Of a DNA stretch of 64,000 nucleotides, positions 1-8,525 are shown piece by piece; position 1 is the stretch's first letter; the number at the start of each line of letters is the position of its first letter. This stretch comes from Streptomyces wedmorensis (lineage in GTDB: Bacteria; Actinomycetota; Actinomycetes; Streptomycetales; Streptomycetaceae): positions 186,001 to 250,000 of the forward strand of contig NZ_JNWK01000002.1 of NCBI RefSeq assembly GCF_000716445.1, given 5' to 3'. Position numbers and translations under genes: made by a program. The notes under the pieces are model-generated. The model ran no database searches. It saw nothing but the letters and a program-made list of their open reading frames with translations, and was not told the DNA's origin.

Positions 1-801
1 GCCACCTGGTACGACACCCCGCTGGGCGAGGCCGACGACAGCCGGGACGACGCCTACGACGCCAAGCTGGCGATCCTCAGGGAGGACCCCGTCCGGGTCG
101 TCTCCTTCACCTTCGGCTGCCCCGAACCGGAGGTCCTCGCCTCCTTCGCCCGGGTCGGCACGTTCACGATCGTGACCGTCACCTCGGCCGCCGAGGCCCT
201 CGCCGCCGAGCGGGCGGGCGCCGACGCCGTCTGCGTGCAGGGCGTCGAGGCGGGCGGGCACCAGGGGACGTACCGCGACGACCCGGCCGACGACGGCGTC
301 CCGGGCATCGGGCTGCTGGCCCTCGTCACCCAGGTCCGCGAGCGCGTCGGGCTGCCGATCGTCGCCACCGGCGGGATCATGCGCGGCGCGCAGATCGCCG
401 CGGTCCTGGCCGCCGGGGCCGACGCGGCCCAGCTCGGCACCGCCTTCCTCGGCTGCCCCGAATCGGGCGCCCACCCGCTGCACAAGCGGGCCCTGACCGA
501 CCCGCTGTTCACCCGGACCGCCCTCACCCGGGCCTTCTCCGGACGCCCGGCGCGCGGCCTGGTCAACCGCTTCATGCGCGAGCACGGGCCGTACGCCCCC
601 GCCGCCTACCCCGAGATCCACCACCTCACCGCCCCGATCCGCAAGGCCGCCGCAGCCGCGGGCGACGCCCAGGGCATGGCCCTGTGGGCCGGTCAGGGCC
701 ACCGTCTCGCCCGCGCGCTTCCCGCCGGGCAGCTGGTGGAGGTGCTGGCCGCCGAACTCGACACCGCCCTCTCCGAGATCGCCCACAGGAGCGCCTCATG
801 A
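1..801 (+). CDS. Nitronate monooxygenase, 3' part (5' end outside window)
   Basis: FMN-dependent oxidation of alkyl nitronates (NMO / 2-nitropropane dioxygenase family, TIM barrel). The reading frame is open from base 1, so the N-terminus lies outside the window and about 266 residues are seen. The visible part has the GGHQG segment (about residue 85-89) that carries the family's conserved histidine, and the later ATGGI and GAD.AQLGTAF segments that bind the flavin phosphate. The C-terminus looks complete. The stop overlaps the rsmE start (ATGA), so the two are translationally coupled. The family is well recognised; the physiological substrate is not. Confidence 0.88.
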   Translation, partial: ATWYDTPLGEADDSRDDAYDAKLAILREDPVRVVSFTFGCPEPEVLASFARVGTFTIVTVTSAAEALAAERAGADAVCVQGVEAGGHQGTYRDDPADDGVPGIGLLALVTQVRERVGLPIVATGGIMRGAQIAAVLAAGADAAQLGTAFLGCPESGAHPLHKRALTDPLFTRTALTRAFSGRPARGLVNRFMREHGPYAPAAYPEIHHLTAPIRKAAAAAGDAQGMALWAGQGHRLARALPAGQLVEVLAAELDTALSEIAHRSAS

Positions 802-1541
802 CCGCACCCGTCTTCGTCGTCGACGCCATCCCCGACACCCGGCTCTTCGTCCTGGACGGGCCCGAGGGCCGGCACGCCGTCTCCGTGAAGCGGCTGAACG
901 CGGGGGAGGCCGTCGTCCTGACCGACGGCCGGGGCCGCTGGGCCGACGGCGTGGTGGTCGCGGCGGAGGGCAAGGACCGGCTGACCGTGGAGTTCTCGTC
1001 CGTGTCCGAGGACCCGGAGGAGGAGCCGCGGATCACGGTCGTCCAGGCGCTCCCGAAGGGCGACCGGGGCGAACTCGCCGTCGAGACCATGACGGAGACC
1101 GGTGTGGACGCGATCGTGCCGTGGGCCGCCGCCCGCTGCATCACCCAGTGGAAGGGGGACCGCGGCCTCAAGGCGCTCGCCAAGTGGCGGTCCACCGCGC
1201 GCGAGGCCGGCAAGCAGTCGCGCCGCACCCGCTTCCCCGAGGTCGCCGACCTGATGAGCACGAAGCAGGTCGCCTCGCTCCTCGCCGGCGCCGACTTCGC
1301 GGCCGTCCTGCACGAGGACCGCGCCCACCCCAGCGGCGCGCTCGCCACCGCCGAACTCCCGGAGAAGGGCTCGATCGTCCTGGTCGTCGGCCCCGAGGGC
1401 GGGGTCTCACCGGACGAGCTCGCGGCCTTCGAGGCGGCCGGAGCGAAGCCGTACCGCCTCGGCCGCAGCGTCCTGCGCACCTCCACGGCGGGCACGGCGG
1501 CGACGGCCCTCGTCCTGGGCCGCACGGGCCGCTGGAGCTGA
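798..1541 (+). CDS. rsmE: 16S rRNA m3U1498 methyltransferase RsmE
   Basis: SPOUT-fold enzyme that N3-methylates U1498 of 16S rRNA using S-adenosylmethionine. The 247-residue length is typical. There is an N-terminal PUA-like part with the HAVSVKRL segment. The C-terminal knot shows VVGPEGG (about residue 195) and the SVLRTSTAGTAA segment, which corresponds to the family's LR.ETA SAM-binding motif. The ATG at 798 is chosen because it overlaps the upstream stop and gives the normal length. The coding end faces a minus-strand gene 10 bases away. Confidence 0.93.
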   Translation: MTAPVFVVDAIPDTRLFVLDGPEGRHAVSVKRLNAGEAVVLTDGRGRWADGVVVAAEGKDRLTVEFSSVSEDPEEEPRITVVQALPKGDRGELAVETMTETGVDAIVPWAAARCITQWKGDRGLKALAKWRSTAREAGKQSRRTRFPEVADLMSTKQVASLLAGADFAAVLHEDRAHPSGALATAELPEKGSIVLVVGPEGGVSPDELAAFEAAGAKPYRLGRSVLRTSTAGTAATALVLGRTGRWS

Positions 1542-1551
1542 CCCGTCCCGG

Positions 1552-1923
1552 TCAGGGTGCCCCGGCGCCCGCCTCCCTGTCCGCCACGGTGTCGTAGAGG
1601 GGCCAGGCGTTCTCCTCGCGGATGCCGTGGACGGTCGGGAGGAGGCCGCGGGTCGCGGCCTCTTCGAGGAAGCGGCGTACGACGCCCGGCTTGTTGAGGT
1701 TCAGGATCGCGCCGCCGGTCGAGGCGACGTCGCCCAGGCCGAAGGGGTATCCGGCCACGATGCGGCCGGGGCCGTCGCGGAAGACGAGCCGGAGCTGCGC
1801 GTGCGGGTGCTCCGTGCGGCGCAGGGAGAGCACCGTCCGGCAGTCGGGGTGCCGGTGGCGGACGTTCCACAGCCACACGGTGCCGTCCACGGTCAGTCTG
1901 CGCGGCGCGCTTTCGCGTCTCAT
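1552..1923 (-). CDS. Conserved hypothetical protein
   Basis: Protein of about 123 residues, not assigned to a named family. It is basic at the N-terminus (MRRESAPRRL) and has a regular pattern of beta-strand-like segments (TVDGTVWLWNV, QLRLVFRDG) followed by an acidic C-terminus. The ATG at 1923 is used; an in-frame GTG at 1932 would add three residues. It is convergent with rsmE and divergent from the AAA ATPase gene. The coding bias matches its neighbours, so it is probably real. No function is proposed. Confidence 0.6.
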   Translation of the reverse strand: MRRESAPRRLTVDGTVWLWNVRHRHPDCRTVLSLRRTEHPHAQLRLVFRDGPGRIVAGYPFGLGDVASTGGAILNLNKPGVVRRFLEEAATRGLLPTVHGIREENAWPLYDTVADREAGAGAP

Positions 1924-1999
1924 GCGGCGCACCCTACGCGCCGTGTCTCCGGCCGCACCCGGTGGACAGCGGCCCCCCGGCGCTCCTTAGGCTGACCGC

Positions 2000-3364
2000 A
2001 TGGCCGACGAGTCCCCTCTGATCCGCAGTCTGCGTGCCGCCGTGGCCGCCGCCCCGGGTGACGTACCCCTGCGTCTCCACTTCGCCGAACTCCTCCTCTC
2101 CGAGGGACGGAACGACGACGCCGTCGCCGAGGCGGCGGTCGCGCTCCAGCACGCGCCGGGGGACGCGGACGCGCGAGCGCTGATGGTGCGGGCGATGGGC
2201 CTGCCGCCGGCCTCCGCCCCCGCGTCGGCCCCGGCGCCCGTGCCGCCTCCCGCGCCCACGCCGCCTCCCGCTCCGGCTCCGGAACGGTCTTCCGCTCAAG
2301 CGCCCTCCGCTCCCGAAGAGCCCTCCGCGACCGCTCCGGCCGCCGGGGAGTCCGCGGAGCAAGCCCCCGACTTCGACTGGGCCGCGGCCGAGCAGCAGGT
2401 GCAGGACCTGGTGGGGCCGCGGTTCCTGGAGGCCCCGCAGGCGGACGGTGGCGAAGGGACCGCGGGGGACGCCGCGGCGTGGGACGTGGACGCGCCCGGG
2501 GCGGTGCGTCTTGCCGACGTCGGCGGCATGGAAGAGGTCAAGGACCGCCTGGAGGCCGCGTTCCTCGCGCCGATGCGCAACCCCGAACTGCGCAGGCTGT
2601 ACGGCAAGTCGCTGCGCGGCGGGCTGCTGCTCTACGGGCCGCCCGGCTGCGGCAAGACGTTCATCGCGCGGGCCGTCGCGGGCGAGCTGGGCGCGAACTT
2701 CCTCACCGTGTCGCTCTCCGACGTCCTGGACATGTGGATCGGGGCCTCGGAGAAGAACATCCACGACATCTTCGAGACCGCCCGCCGCCAGGCGCCGTGC
2801 GTCGTCTTCCTCGACGAACTGGACGCGCTGGGCGCCAAGCGCTCGCGCACGCACCACAGCGGTCTGCGCAACGTCGTCAACCAGCTGCTCACCGAGCTCG
2901 ACGGCATCGCGAGCGGGGCCGGCAACGAGGGCGTCTTCGTCCTCGCGGCCACCAACGTGCCCTGGGACGTGGACATCGCGCTGCGCCGCCCCGGCCGCCT
3001 CGACCGCACCCTGCTGGTGCTGCCGCCGGACGCCAGGGCCCGGGAGGCGATCCTCCGCTACCACCTGCGGGAGCGGCCGATCGAGGCCGTCGATCTCGGC
3101 AAGCTCGTCAAGGTCACCGAGGACTTCTCCGGCGCCGACCTCGCCCACCTGTGCGAGTCGGCCGCCGAGGCCGCGCTCCTGGACTCCGCCCGCACCGGCT
3201 CCGTACGGCTGATCACCACCAAGGACCTGCTCGGCGCGGCCAAGCAGATCAAGCCGTCCACGGAGCCGTGGTTCGCCGCGGCCCGGAACGTCGCCATGTT
3301 CGCCAACGAGGGCGGCCTGTACGACGACCTCCTGGCCCACCTCAAGCGGAAGCGCAAGCTGTGA
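2000..3364 (+). CDS. AAA ATPase with TPR-like N-terminus and Pro/Ala linker
   Basis: 454-residue protein. Residues about 1-65 resemble a TPR pair (LRLHFAELLLSEGRNDDA), residues about 70-130 are a Pro/Ala/Ser-rich linker, and the rest is a single AAA module. Walker A is GPPGCGKT (about 214-221), Walker B is VVFLDELDALG (about 268-278), and there is an arginine-finger segment RRPGRLDR. The module is closest to the classical FtsH/Cdc48 type of AAA domain but has no protease domain. Its stop overlaps the start of the TPR membrane protein (GTGA), which implies a functional pair. A role as a remodelling ATPase is inference from the domain only. Confidence 0.82.
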   Translation: MADESPLIRSLRAAVAAAPGDVPLRLHFAELLLSEGRNDDAVAEAAVALQHAPGDADARALMVRAMGLPPASAPASAPAPVPPPAPTPPPAPAPERSSAQAPSAPEEPSATAPAAGESAEQAPDFDWAAAEQQVQDLVGPRFLEAPQADGGEGTAGDAAAWDVDAPGAVRLADVGGMEEVKDRLEAAFLAPMRNPELRRLYGKSLRGGLLLYGPPGCGKTFIARAVAGELGANFLTVSLSDVLDMWIGASEKNIHDIFETARRQAPCVVFLDELDALGAKRSRTHHSGLRNVVNQLLTELDGIASGAGNEGVFVLAATNVPWDVDIALRRPGRLDRTLLVLPPDARAREAILRYHLRERPIEAVDLGKLVKVTEDFSGADLAHLCESAAEAALLDSARTGSVRLITTKDLLGAAKQIKPSTEPWFAAARNVAMFANEGGLYDDLLAHLKRKRKL

Positions 3365-4464
3365 CCGCCCCGGGCGGCCCGACCGCGCTCCTGCGCGCCG
3401 AGGCGCTGTACGACACCGGGCGGTACGCGCAGGCCGGGGCGCTCGTCGCCCAGCACCTGGCGACCGAACCGGAGGACGCCGAGGCACTCGTGCTGCTCGC
3501 CCGCTGCCACCACAGGAGCGGCGACGGGCCCGCCGCCCTCGCCGCTGTGGACCAGGCGCTGCGGGCGCAGCCGGACCTGCTCGGCGGCTGGCTGATGCGC
3601 GTGCACATCCTGCTCGCCGCCAAGCGGTTCCCGGAGGCCGAGGCCTCCGCGCGGCACTCCGTCGAACTCGCCCCGCAGTACTGGGGCACCCACTACGCGC
3701 TCGGCACGGTCCTCGCGGAGCACGGCGAGGCCACGCGCACCCCGGGCCGCACCGTCGAGGCGTACGAGGCGGCCCGGGCCGCCGTGGCCCTCGCCCCCGA
3801 GGAGGACGCGGCCCACTTCCTCGTGGGTCTGACCGCCCAGCGCCGGGGCGACCGGGTCACCGCGCAGCGGGCGTACGAGACGACGCTGCGGCTCAACCCG
3901 CAGAGCAGCGAGGCCCACAACAACCTGTCGCTGCTGCGGCTGCGGCGCCGCTGGTTCCGCCGGGGGGCGTGGACGCAGGCCGCCGAGGGATTCGTGGCCT
4001 CCGCCGCGCTCGACCTCCAGGACCGCAAGGCCCGCTACAACCTGGAGGCCATGGCCTGGAGCACCGCCGCCGGCGCCCGCTGGGTGGCGCTGCTCGGCTT
4101 CCTCGCCTCGGCGTTCGGCGCCGCTCCGCTGCGCGAGGGGGCCACCGGGGCCGCGGCGTTCGTGCCCTTCGTGATCGGCGCGGTCGTCCTCGTCGGTGCC
4201 TGGGGCGGCTGGGTGCTGTGGATGGCCCGGCGGGTGCCGCCCCGGCTGCGCCGTCCGATGCTGCTCGTCGCGCGCGCGTGCCGGCCGGTGATCGCGATGG
4301 CCACCGCGGTGGGGCTGCTCGGTCTCTACTCGGCGGTGTCGATGACCCTGTGGGCGTTCGACGCGGGTGTGATCGGCGGGCTGGGGACGCCGTTGTTCTG
4401 GGCGGTGGTCATCACGTACTGGGTGAGCCGCTCGGCCCTGAACCGGCGCGCGCCCAAGGACTGA
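3361..4464 (+). CDS. Tetratricopeptide-repeat membrane protein
   Basis: About 367 residues. The N-terminal two thirds are a TPR array (LYDTGRYAQAGALV, ALVLLARCHHRSGD, AYETTLRLNPQSSEAHNNL). The C-terminal third has about four hydrophobic segments (WVALLGFLASAFG, FVPFVIGAVVLVGAWGG, AMATAVGLLGLYSA, VVITYWV) and ends in a basic tail. The GTG at 3361 overlaps the AAA gene stop. It probably acts as a membrane-anchored scaffold, with the AAA ATPase as likely partner; this is inferred from coupling and domains. Confidence 0.8.
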   Translation: MTAPGGPTALLRAEALYDTGRYAQAGALVAQHLATEPEDAEALVLLARCHHRSGDGPAALAAVDQALRAQPDLLGGWLMRVHILLAAKRFPEAEASARHSVELAPQYWGTHYALGTVLAEHGEATRTPGRTVEAYEAARAAVALAPEEDAAHFLVGLTAQRRGDRVTAQRAYETTLRLNPQSSEAHNNLSLLRLRRRWFRRGAWTQAAEGFVASAALDLQDRKARYNLEAMAWSTAAGARWVALLGFLASAFGAAPLREGATGAAAFVPFVIGAVVLVGAWGGWVLWMARRVPPRLRRPMLLVARACRPVIAMATAVGLLGLYSAVSMTLWAFDAGVIGGLGTPLFWAVVITYWVSRSALNRRAPKD

Positions 4465-4489
4465 CCGGGGCCCGGGGCCCGGGGCCGGG

Positions 4490-4585
4490 GAGGCGGCACC
4501 GGGGACGCGATGCCGGGGGGACATGGGGCCGATCACGCGGTGCCGGGGACGCGGCACCGGGGACGCGGTGATGCCGGGGGCGGCC
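4490..4585. repeat. Degenerate GCACCGGGGACGCGG repeats
   Basis: The spacer between the TPR gene and the HIT gene holds imperfect copies of a unit like GCGGCACCGGGGAC, alternating with GATGCCGGGG. No reading frame or promoter is evident within it. It looks like a simple-sequence expansion in high-GC DNA. Confidence 0.5.
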
Positions 4586-4632
4586 GATAGCATGCGCGTG
4601 TACTGACCGACGGAGGCGAGGAGGCCCGGGCC

Positions 4633-4992
4633 ATGGCCGGAGAGCCGCAGAGCGACTGCCTGTTCTGCAAGATCGTGGCGGGGGAGGTGCCGGCGACGAT
4701 CGTCCGCGAGACCGAGACGACCGTGGCGTTCCGCGACATCAACCCGCAGGCGCCCACGCACGTCCTCGTCATCCCGCGCGTCCACTACCCGGACGCCGCC
4801 TCCCTGGCCGCCGCCGAGCCGGCCATCGCGGCCGACATACTGCGCGAGGCCGGTGAGGTCGCCGCCCAGGAGAAGGTCGACGGCCACGGCTTCCGGATCG
4901 TGTTCAACACCGGCGCGGGTGCGGGCCAGACCGTCTTCCACGCCCACGCGCACGTGCTGGGCGGCCGCGGCCTCAACTGGCCCCCCGGATAG
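4633..4992 (+). CDS. HIT family nucleotide hydrolase
   Basis: 119-residue histidine-triad protein, likely a purine nucleoside phosphoramidase or AMP-lysine hydrolase of the HINT branch. The triad is HAHAH (residues 103-107) followed by VLGG. The N-terminal CLFCKI segment gives a possible Cys pair (9 and 12). Length is normal for HINT proteins. The ATG at 4633 follows a GAGGAGG-like site. The RNase Z-type gene begins 5 bases after its stop, so the two are probably co-transcribed. Confidence 0.92.
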   Translation: MAGEPQSDCLFCKIVAGEVPATIVRETETTVAFRDINPQAPTHVLVIPRVHYPDAASLAAAEPAIAADILREAGEVAAQEKVDGHGFRIVFNTGAGAGQTVFHAHAHVLGGRGLNWPPG

Positions 4993-4996
4993 ATCC

Positions 4997-5899
4997 GTGT
5001 CCGTACGCGAACTGGTCGTGCTCGGGACCGCCAGCCAGGTCCCGACCCGGCACCGCAACCACAACGGGTATCTGCTGCGCTGGGACGGCCAGGGCATCCT
5101 CTTCGATCCCGGCGAGGGCACCCAGCGCCAGATGCTGAGGGCCGGGGTCGCCGCGCACGACCTCGACCGGATCTGCGTGACGCACTTCCACGGCGACCAC
5201 TCGCTCGGCCTGGCCGGGGTGATCCAGCGGATCAACCTCGACCAGGTCCCGCACCCGGTCACCGCGCACTACCCGGCGAGCGGGCAGCACTTCTTCGAGC
5301 GGCTGCGGTACGCCACCGCGTACCGGGAGACCGTGAAGCTGACCGAGTCGCCCGTCGCCGCCGACGGGCCGCTCGCCGTCACCGAGGCGTACACCCTCGA
5401 CGCGCGCCGGCTGTCGCACCCCGTCGAGTCCTACGGCTACCGGCTGACCGAGTCCGACGGGCGCCGCATCCTGCCCGAGAAGCTCGCCGCGCACGGCATC
5501 AAGGGCCCCGACGTGGGCCGGATCCAGCGCGACGGCGTCCTGGACGGCGTGACCCTCGACGAGGTCAGCGAGGTGCGGCGCGGGCAGCGCTTCGCGTTCG
5601 TCATGGACACCCGCCTCTGCGACGGGGTGCACGCCCTCGCCGAGGGCGCCGACATGCTCGTCATCGAGTCGACCTTCCTCGACGAGGACGTCCGACTCGC
5701 CACCGACCACGGTCATCTGACGGCAGGACAGGCCGCGTCGGTCGCGCGGGACGCGGGGGTGCGGCACCTCGTCCTCACCCACTTCTCGCAGCGCTACTCC
5801 GACCCGGCGGAGTTCGAGCGGCAGGCGCGGGCGGCCGGGTTCGACGGCGAGCTGAGCATTGCCCAGGACCTCATGAGGGTCCCCGTACCGAAGAGATAG
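4997..5899 (+). CDS. rnz: RNase Z-type metallo-beta-lactamase hydrolase
   Basis: 300-residue MBL-fold protein. The zinc motif THFHGDH is at residues 62-68, the later metal-binding segment contains MDTRLC, and there is a C-terminal LTHFSQRY histidine. This is the tRNase Z short-form layout, in which the enzyme cleaves tRNA 3' trailers. The GTG at 4997 is chosen because it gives the expected start [13 protein letters not shown] just before the first beta strand. It sits between a HIT protein and a deaminase. MBL phosphodiesterases outside tRNA processing share these motifs, so activity is probable but not proven. Confidence 0.85.
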   Translation: MSVRELVVLGTASQVPTRHRNHNGYLLRWDGQGILFDPGEGTQRQMLRAGVAAHDLDRICVTHFHGDHSLGLAGVIQRINLDQVPHPVTAHYPASGQHFFERLRYATAYRETVKLTESPVAADGPLAVTEAYTLDARRLSHPVESYGYRLTESDGRRILPEKLAAHGIKGPDVGRIQRDGVLDGVTLDEVSEVRRGQRFAFVMDTRLCDGVHALAEGADMLVIESTFLDEDVRLATDHGHLTAGQAASVARDAGVRHLVLTHFSQRYSDPAEFERQARAAGFDGELSIAQDLMRVPVPKR

Positions 5900-5909
5900 A
5901 GCACCACCC

Positions 5910-6920
5910 ATGCACCAGCCGGTGGCCCTTCCCAAGGCCGAACTGCACCTCCACATCGAAGGCACCCTCGAACCCGAGCTGGCCTTCGCGCTCGCCGCGC
6001 GCAACGGCGTCACCCTGCCGTACGCGGACACCGCCGCCCTGCGCGAGGCGTACCGCTTCAGCGACCTGCAGTCCTTCCTGGACCTCTACTACGGCCTGAT
6101 GGCGGTCCTGCGCACCGCCGAGGACTTCACGGAGCTCGCCGACGCGTATCTGGAGCGGGCCGCGGCCCAGGGCGTCCGGCACGCCGAGATCTTCTTCGAC
6201 CCGCAGGCGCACACCGCCCGCGGCGTCCCGATCGGCACCGTGATCGAGGGCCTGGGCGCCTCCCTGGACCGCGCCGAGGAGCGGTACGGGATCTCGACGC
6301 GCCTGATCATGTGCTTCCTGCGCGACGAGTCCGCCGAGTCGGCGCTCGCGACCCTGGAGGCCGCGAAGCCGTACCTGGACCGGATCACCGGCGTCGGCCT
6401 GGACTCGGCCGAGGTCGGCCACCCGCCGGCCAAGTTCCGCGAGGTGTACGAGGAGGCCGCCCGGCTCGGCCTGCGCCGCGTCGCGCACGCCGGCGAGGAA
6501 GGTCCCGCCGCCTACGTCCGCGAGGCCCTGGACGTGCTCGGCGTGGAGCGGATCGACCACGGCCTGCGCTGCATGGAGGACCCGGAGCTCGTCGAGCGGC
6601 TGGCCCGCGAGCGGGTCCCGCTCACCCTCTGCCCGCTGTCGAACGTCCGGCTCCGCGTCATCGACACCCTCGCCGACCACCCGCTCCGCACGATGATGGC
6701 GGCGGGCCTCCTCGTCACCGTCAACTCCGACGACCCCGCGTACTTCGGCGGCTACGCCGGCGACAACTACGACGGGGTGCGGGAGGCGCTGGGCCTCACC
6801 GACGCCCAGCTCCGCGAGCTCGCCCGGAACTCCTTCCGCGCGTCGTTCCTGGACGACGACGAGCCGCGCCGCGCGCGGTACCTCGCCGAGGTGGAGGCGT
6901 ACGAGTTCGGCGGGAAGTAG
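5910..6920 (+). CDS. Adenosine/adenine deaminase family protein
   Basis: 336-residue metal-dependent amidohydrolase that deaminates a purine. Ligand and catalytic motifs are HLHIEGT (residues 13-19), HAGEEGP (about 193), RIDHGLR and NSDDPAYFGG. The segment EIFFDPQAHT (about 93-102) is of the kind seen in the adenine deaminase (Aah1-like) branch of the family, so adenine is at least as likely a substrate as adenosine. The gene ends 9 bases from the convergent MFS gene and seems to close the HIT-RNase Z-deaminase run. Confidence 0.88.
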   Translation: MHQPVALPKAELHLHIEGTLEPELAFALAARNGVTLPYADTAALREAYRFSDLQSFLDLYYGLMAVLRTAEDFTELADAYLERAAAQGVRHAEIFFDPQAHTARGVPIGTVIEGLGASLDRAEERYGISTRLIMCFLRDESAESALATLEAAKPYLDRITGVGLDSAEVGHPPAKFREVYEEAARLGLRRVAHAGEEGPAAYVREALDVLGVERIDHGLRCMEDPELVERLARERVPLTLCPLSNVRLRVIDTLADHPLRTMMAAGLLVTVNSDDPAYFGGYAGDNYDGVREALGLTDAQLRELARNSFRASFLDDDEPRRARYLAEVEAYEFGGK

Positions 6921-6929
6921 ACGCCCCCG

Positions 6930-8270
6930 TCAGCCCCGGTCGCTCGGCCTCGCCAGGCGGTACGCCGACTTCGCCGGGCGGCGGCGGGCCGCCGGGACCG
7001 GGATCGGGGTGACCTCCTGCTCCGGCGCGCCCATCTGCGGGACGAGGGACGGCGTCGCCGAAGCCGTGCCCGCCAGGACCGCCGCCGGTGCGCCGCCGCG
7101 GCGGCGGACGGAGCCCGGGACCAGGGGGCGGCCCGAGGCGTGCCGGGCGACGGCGGTCATGGGGAGTGCGACGAGGACGAGCAGGGCACAGAGGACGGCG
7201 CCCATGCCCGGGTAGCCGGCGCTCTCCGAGAGGAGGCTGCCGACGACGGGGCCGCAGGCCACGCCGAGGGAGGAAGCCGAGCCGACCAGGACGGCCCAGC
7301 GGCCGCGCGGGTCGAGGGAGGCGGCGAGGCCCAGGAGGTACGACAGGACGACCGGGTAGACGGCGTTCCACAGGATCTCGCCGGTCGCGAAGGACGCCAG
7401 GCTTCCGGCGGCCGAACTCAGCAGCACGCACCCGGCGATGAGGACGGTGCCCACCCCGATCGGGACGGCTCGGCCGAGGCGCGAGCCGAGCGCCCCCGCC
7501 GCGGTGACCCCGGCGAGGCCCGCGCCGAGCGCCGCGGCGAAGACCGCGCCGACCGTGACCTCGGAGAGCCCGGCCTGGGTGATCCCGATGCGGCCGCTGA
7601 CGCCCCAGAGCGCGTTCTGCGCGAGGGACCAGAACAGGATGCCGCCGGCGAGCACGGCCCCGGCCCGGCGGTACGGCAGCGGGCCCGTCGGGGCGTGCCG
7701 CCGTTCCGCCCCGTCACGCGCGTGCGTGGCGCCCGGCAGGCGGCCGGTGAGCGGCCACACCAGCGCCGCCGCGCAGGCGATCGCGAGCAGCGGCGCCGCG
7801 TGGCCGCCGCCCAGGTGCGGGAGCGTCAGATAGAGGGCGCCCGCCGTGGCCGACACCGTCAGGAGGCCCAGCGTGGAGGCCCGGTGCGGGTCGGGCCGGC
7901 CGGCGATCCCGGCCGCGGCCACCGCCGTCGCCGTACCCGAGCCGAGGCCGCCGATGACCGCGCCCGCGACCACCAGCGGCACGGTGCCGGTCGCGGCGGC
8001 GGAGCCGTATCCGACGGCCATCGCGAGCAGGCCCGCGCGGGCCGCGGTGCGGGGCCCGATCCGGTCGCCGCGCGCGGCCAGCGTGAATCCGGCGGACGAG
8101 GAACCGAGCAGCAGCACGGAGCCGACCAGACCGGCCTGCGCGGGGGTGAGGCCGAGCCCGGCGGAGAGCCGGCCGACGACGGTCGGGAGGAGGTACGGGG
8201 CGAGGTAGCCGGCCGTGAAGAGGGAGACGAGGGCGGCGAGGGCCCCCGGGCCGCGAGTCCGCGACGACAT
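6930..8270 (-). CDS. MFS transporter
   Basis: 446 residues with about twelve hydrophobic segments and the repeated Gly/Ala-rich helices of the major facilitator superfamily. The conserved cytoplasmic loop is present as ARGDRIGPR after TM2. The ATG at 8270 is preferred because translation upstream of it (RPRVPRTTGRSS) does not look like protein. The C-terminal 45 residues form a basic tail. The gene diverges from a PfkB kinase across a spacer with a 16-bp palindrome. The substrate is unknown; an efflux role is a family-level guess. Confidence 0.85.
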   Translation of the reverse strand: MSSRTRGPGALAALVSLFTAGYLAPYLLPTVVGRLSAGLGLTPAQAGLVGSVLLLGSSSAGFTLAARGDRIGPRTAARAGLLAMAVGYGSAAATGTVPLVVAGAVIGGLGSGTATAVAAAGIAGRPDPHRASTLGLLTVSATAGALYLTLPHLGGGHAAPLLAIACAAALVWPLTGRLPGATHARDGAERRHAPTGPLPYRRAGAVLAGGILFWSLAQNALWGVSGRIGITQAGLSEVTVGAVFAAALGAGLAGVTAAGALGSRLGRAVPIGVGTVLIAGCVLLSSAAGSLASFATGEILWNAVYPVVLSYLLGLAASLDPRGRWAVLVGSASSLGVACGPVVGSLLSESAGYPGMGAVLCALLVLVALPMTAVARHASGRPLVPGSVRRRGGAPAAVLAGTASATPSLVPQMGAPEQEVTPIPVPAARRRPAKSAYRLARPSDRG

Positions 8271-8347
8271 GGGCGTTCCCAGGAACAGGAGGGGAGGGGA
8301 GGAGCGCCCGGTGGTGCGGGGAACACGGGGTCGCGGAACCATGTGTA

Positions 8348-8363
8348 TCAAGCAGGTGCTTGA
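8348..8363. promoter_or_regulatory. 16-bp palindrome TCAAGCA-GG-TGCTTGA
   Basis: Perfect inverted repeat, arms TCAAGCA and TGCTTGA around GG. It lies 78 bases upstream of the MFS start in the divergent MFS/PfkB spacer. The form is that of a TetR- or MarR-type operator. No regulator gene is adjacent, so the binding protein would be encoded elsewhere. Confidence 0.5.
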
Positions 8364-8525
8364 CCGGAGAAGGTGGTATCCGCCCGTTCGTCACGTGATC
8401 TGGGTCACCATCGGTTTCGTCCGTGGATTCCCGGGTAGGAGTCGGCTTCCTCGTTGCGTCCCACCCGTCACCCACCCCTCGTCGGGCACACTGGCATGAT
8501 CCGCACCGCAGCCGAGGAGTCCGCC

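Noticed and set aside
8454..8525. Longer PfkB protein starting at 8454
   Set aside because: The extra residues (MRPTRHPPLVGHTG) do not look like the kinase, and GAGGAG lies properly spaced before GTG 8526.
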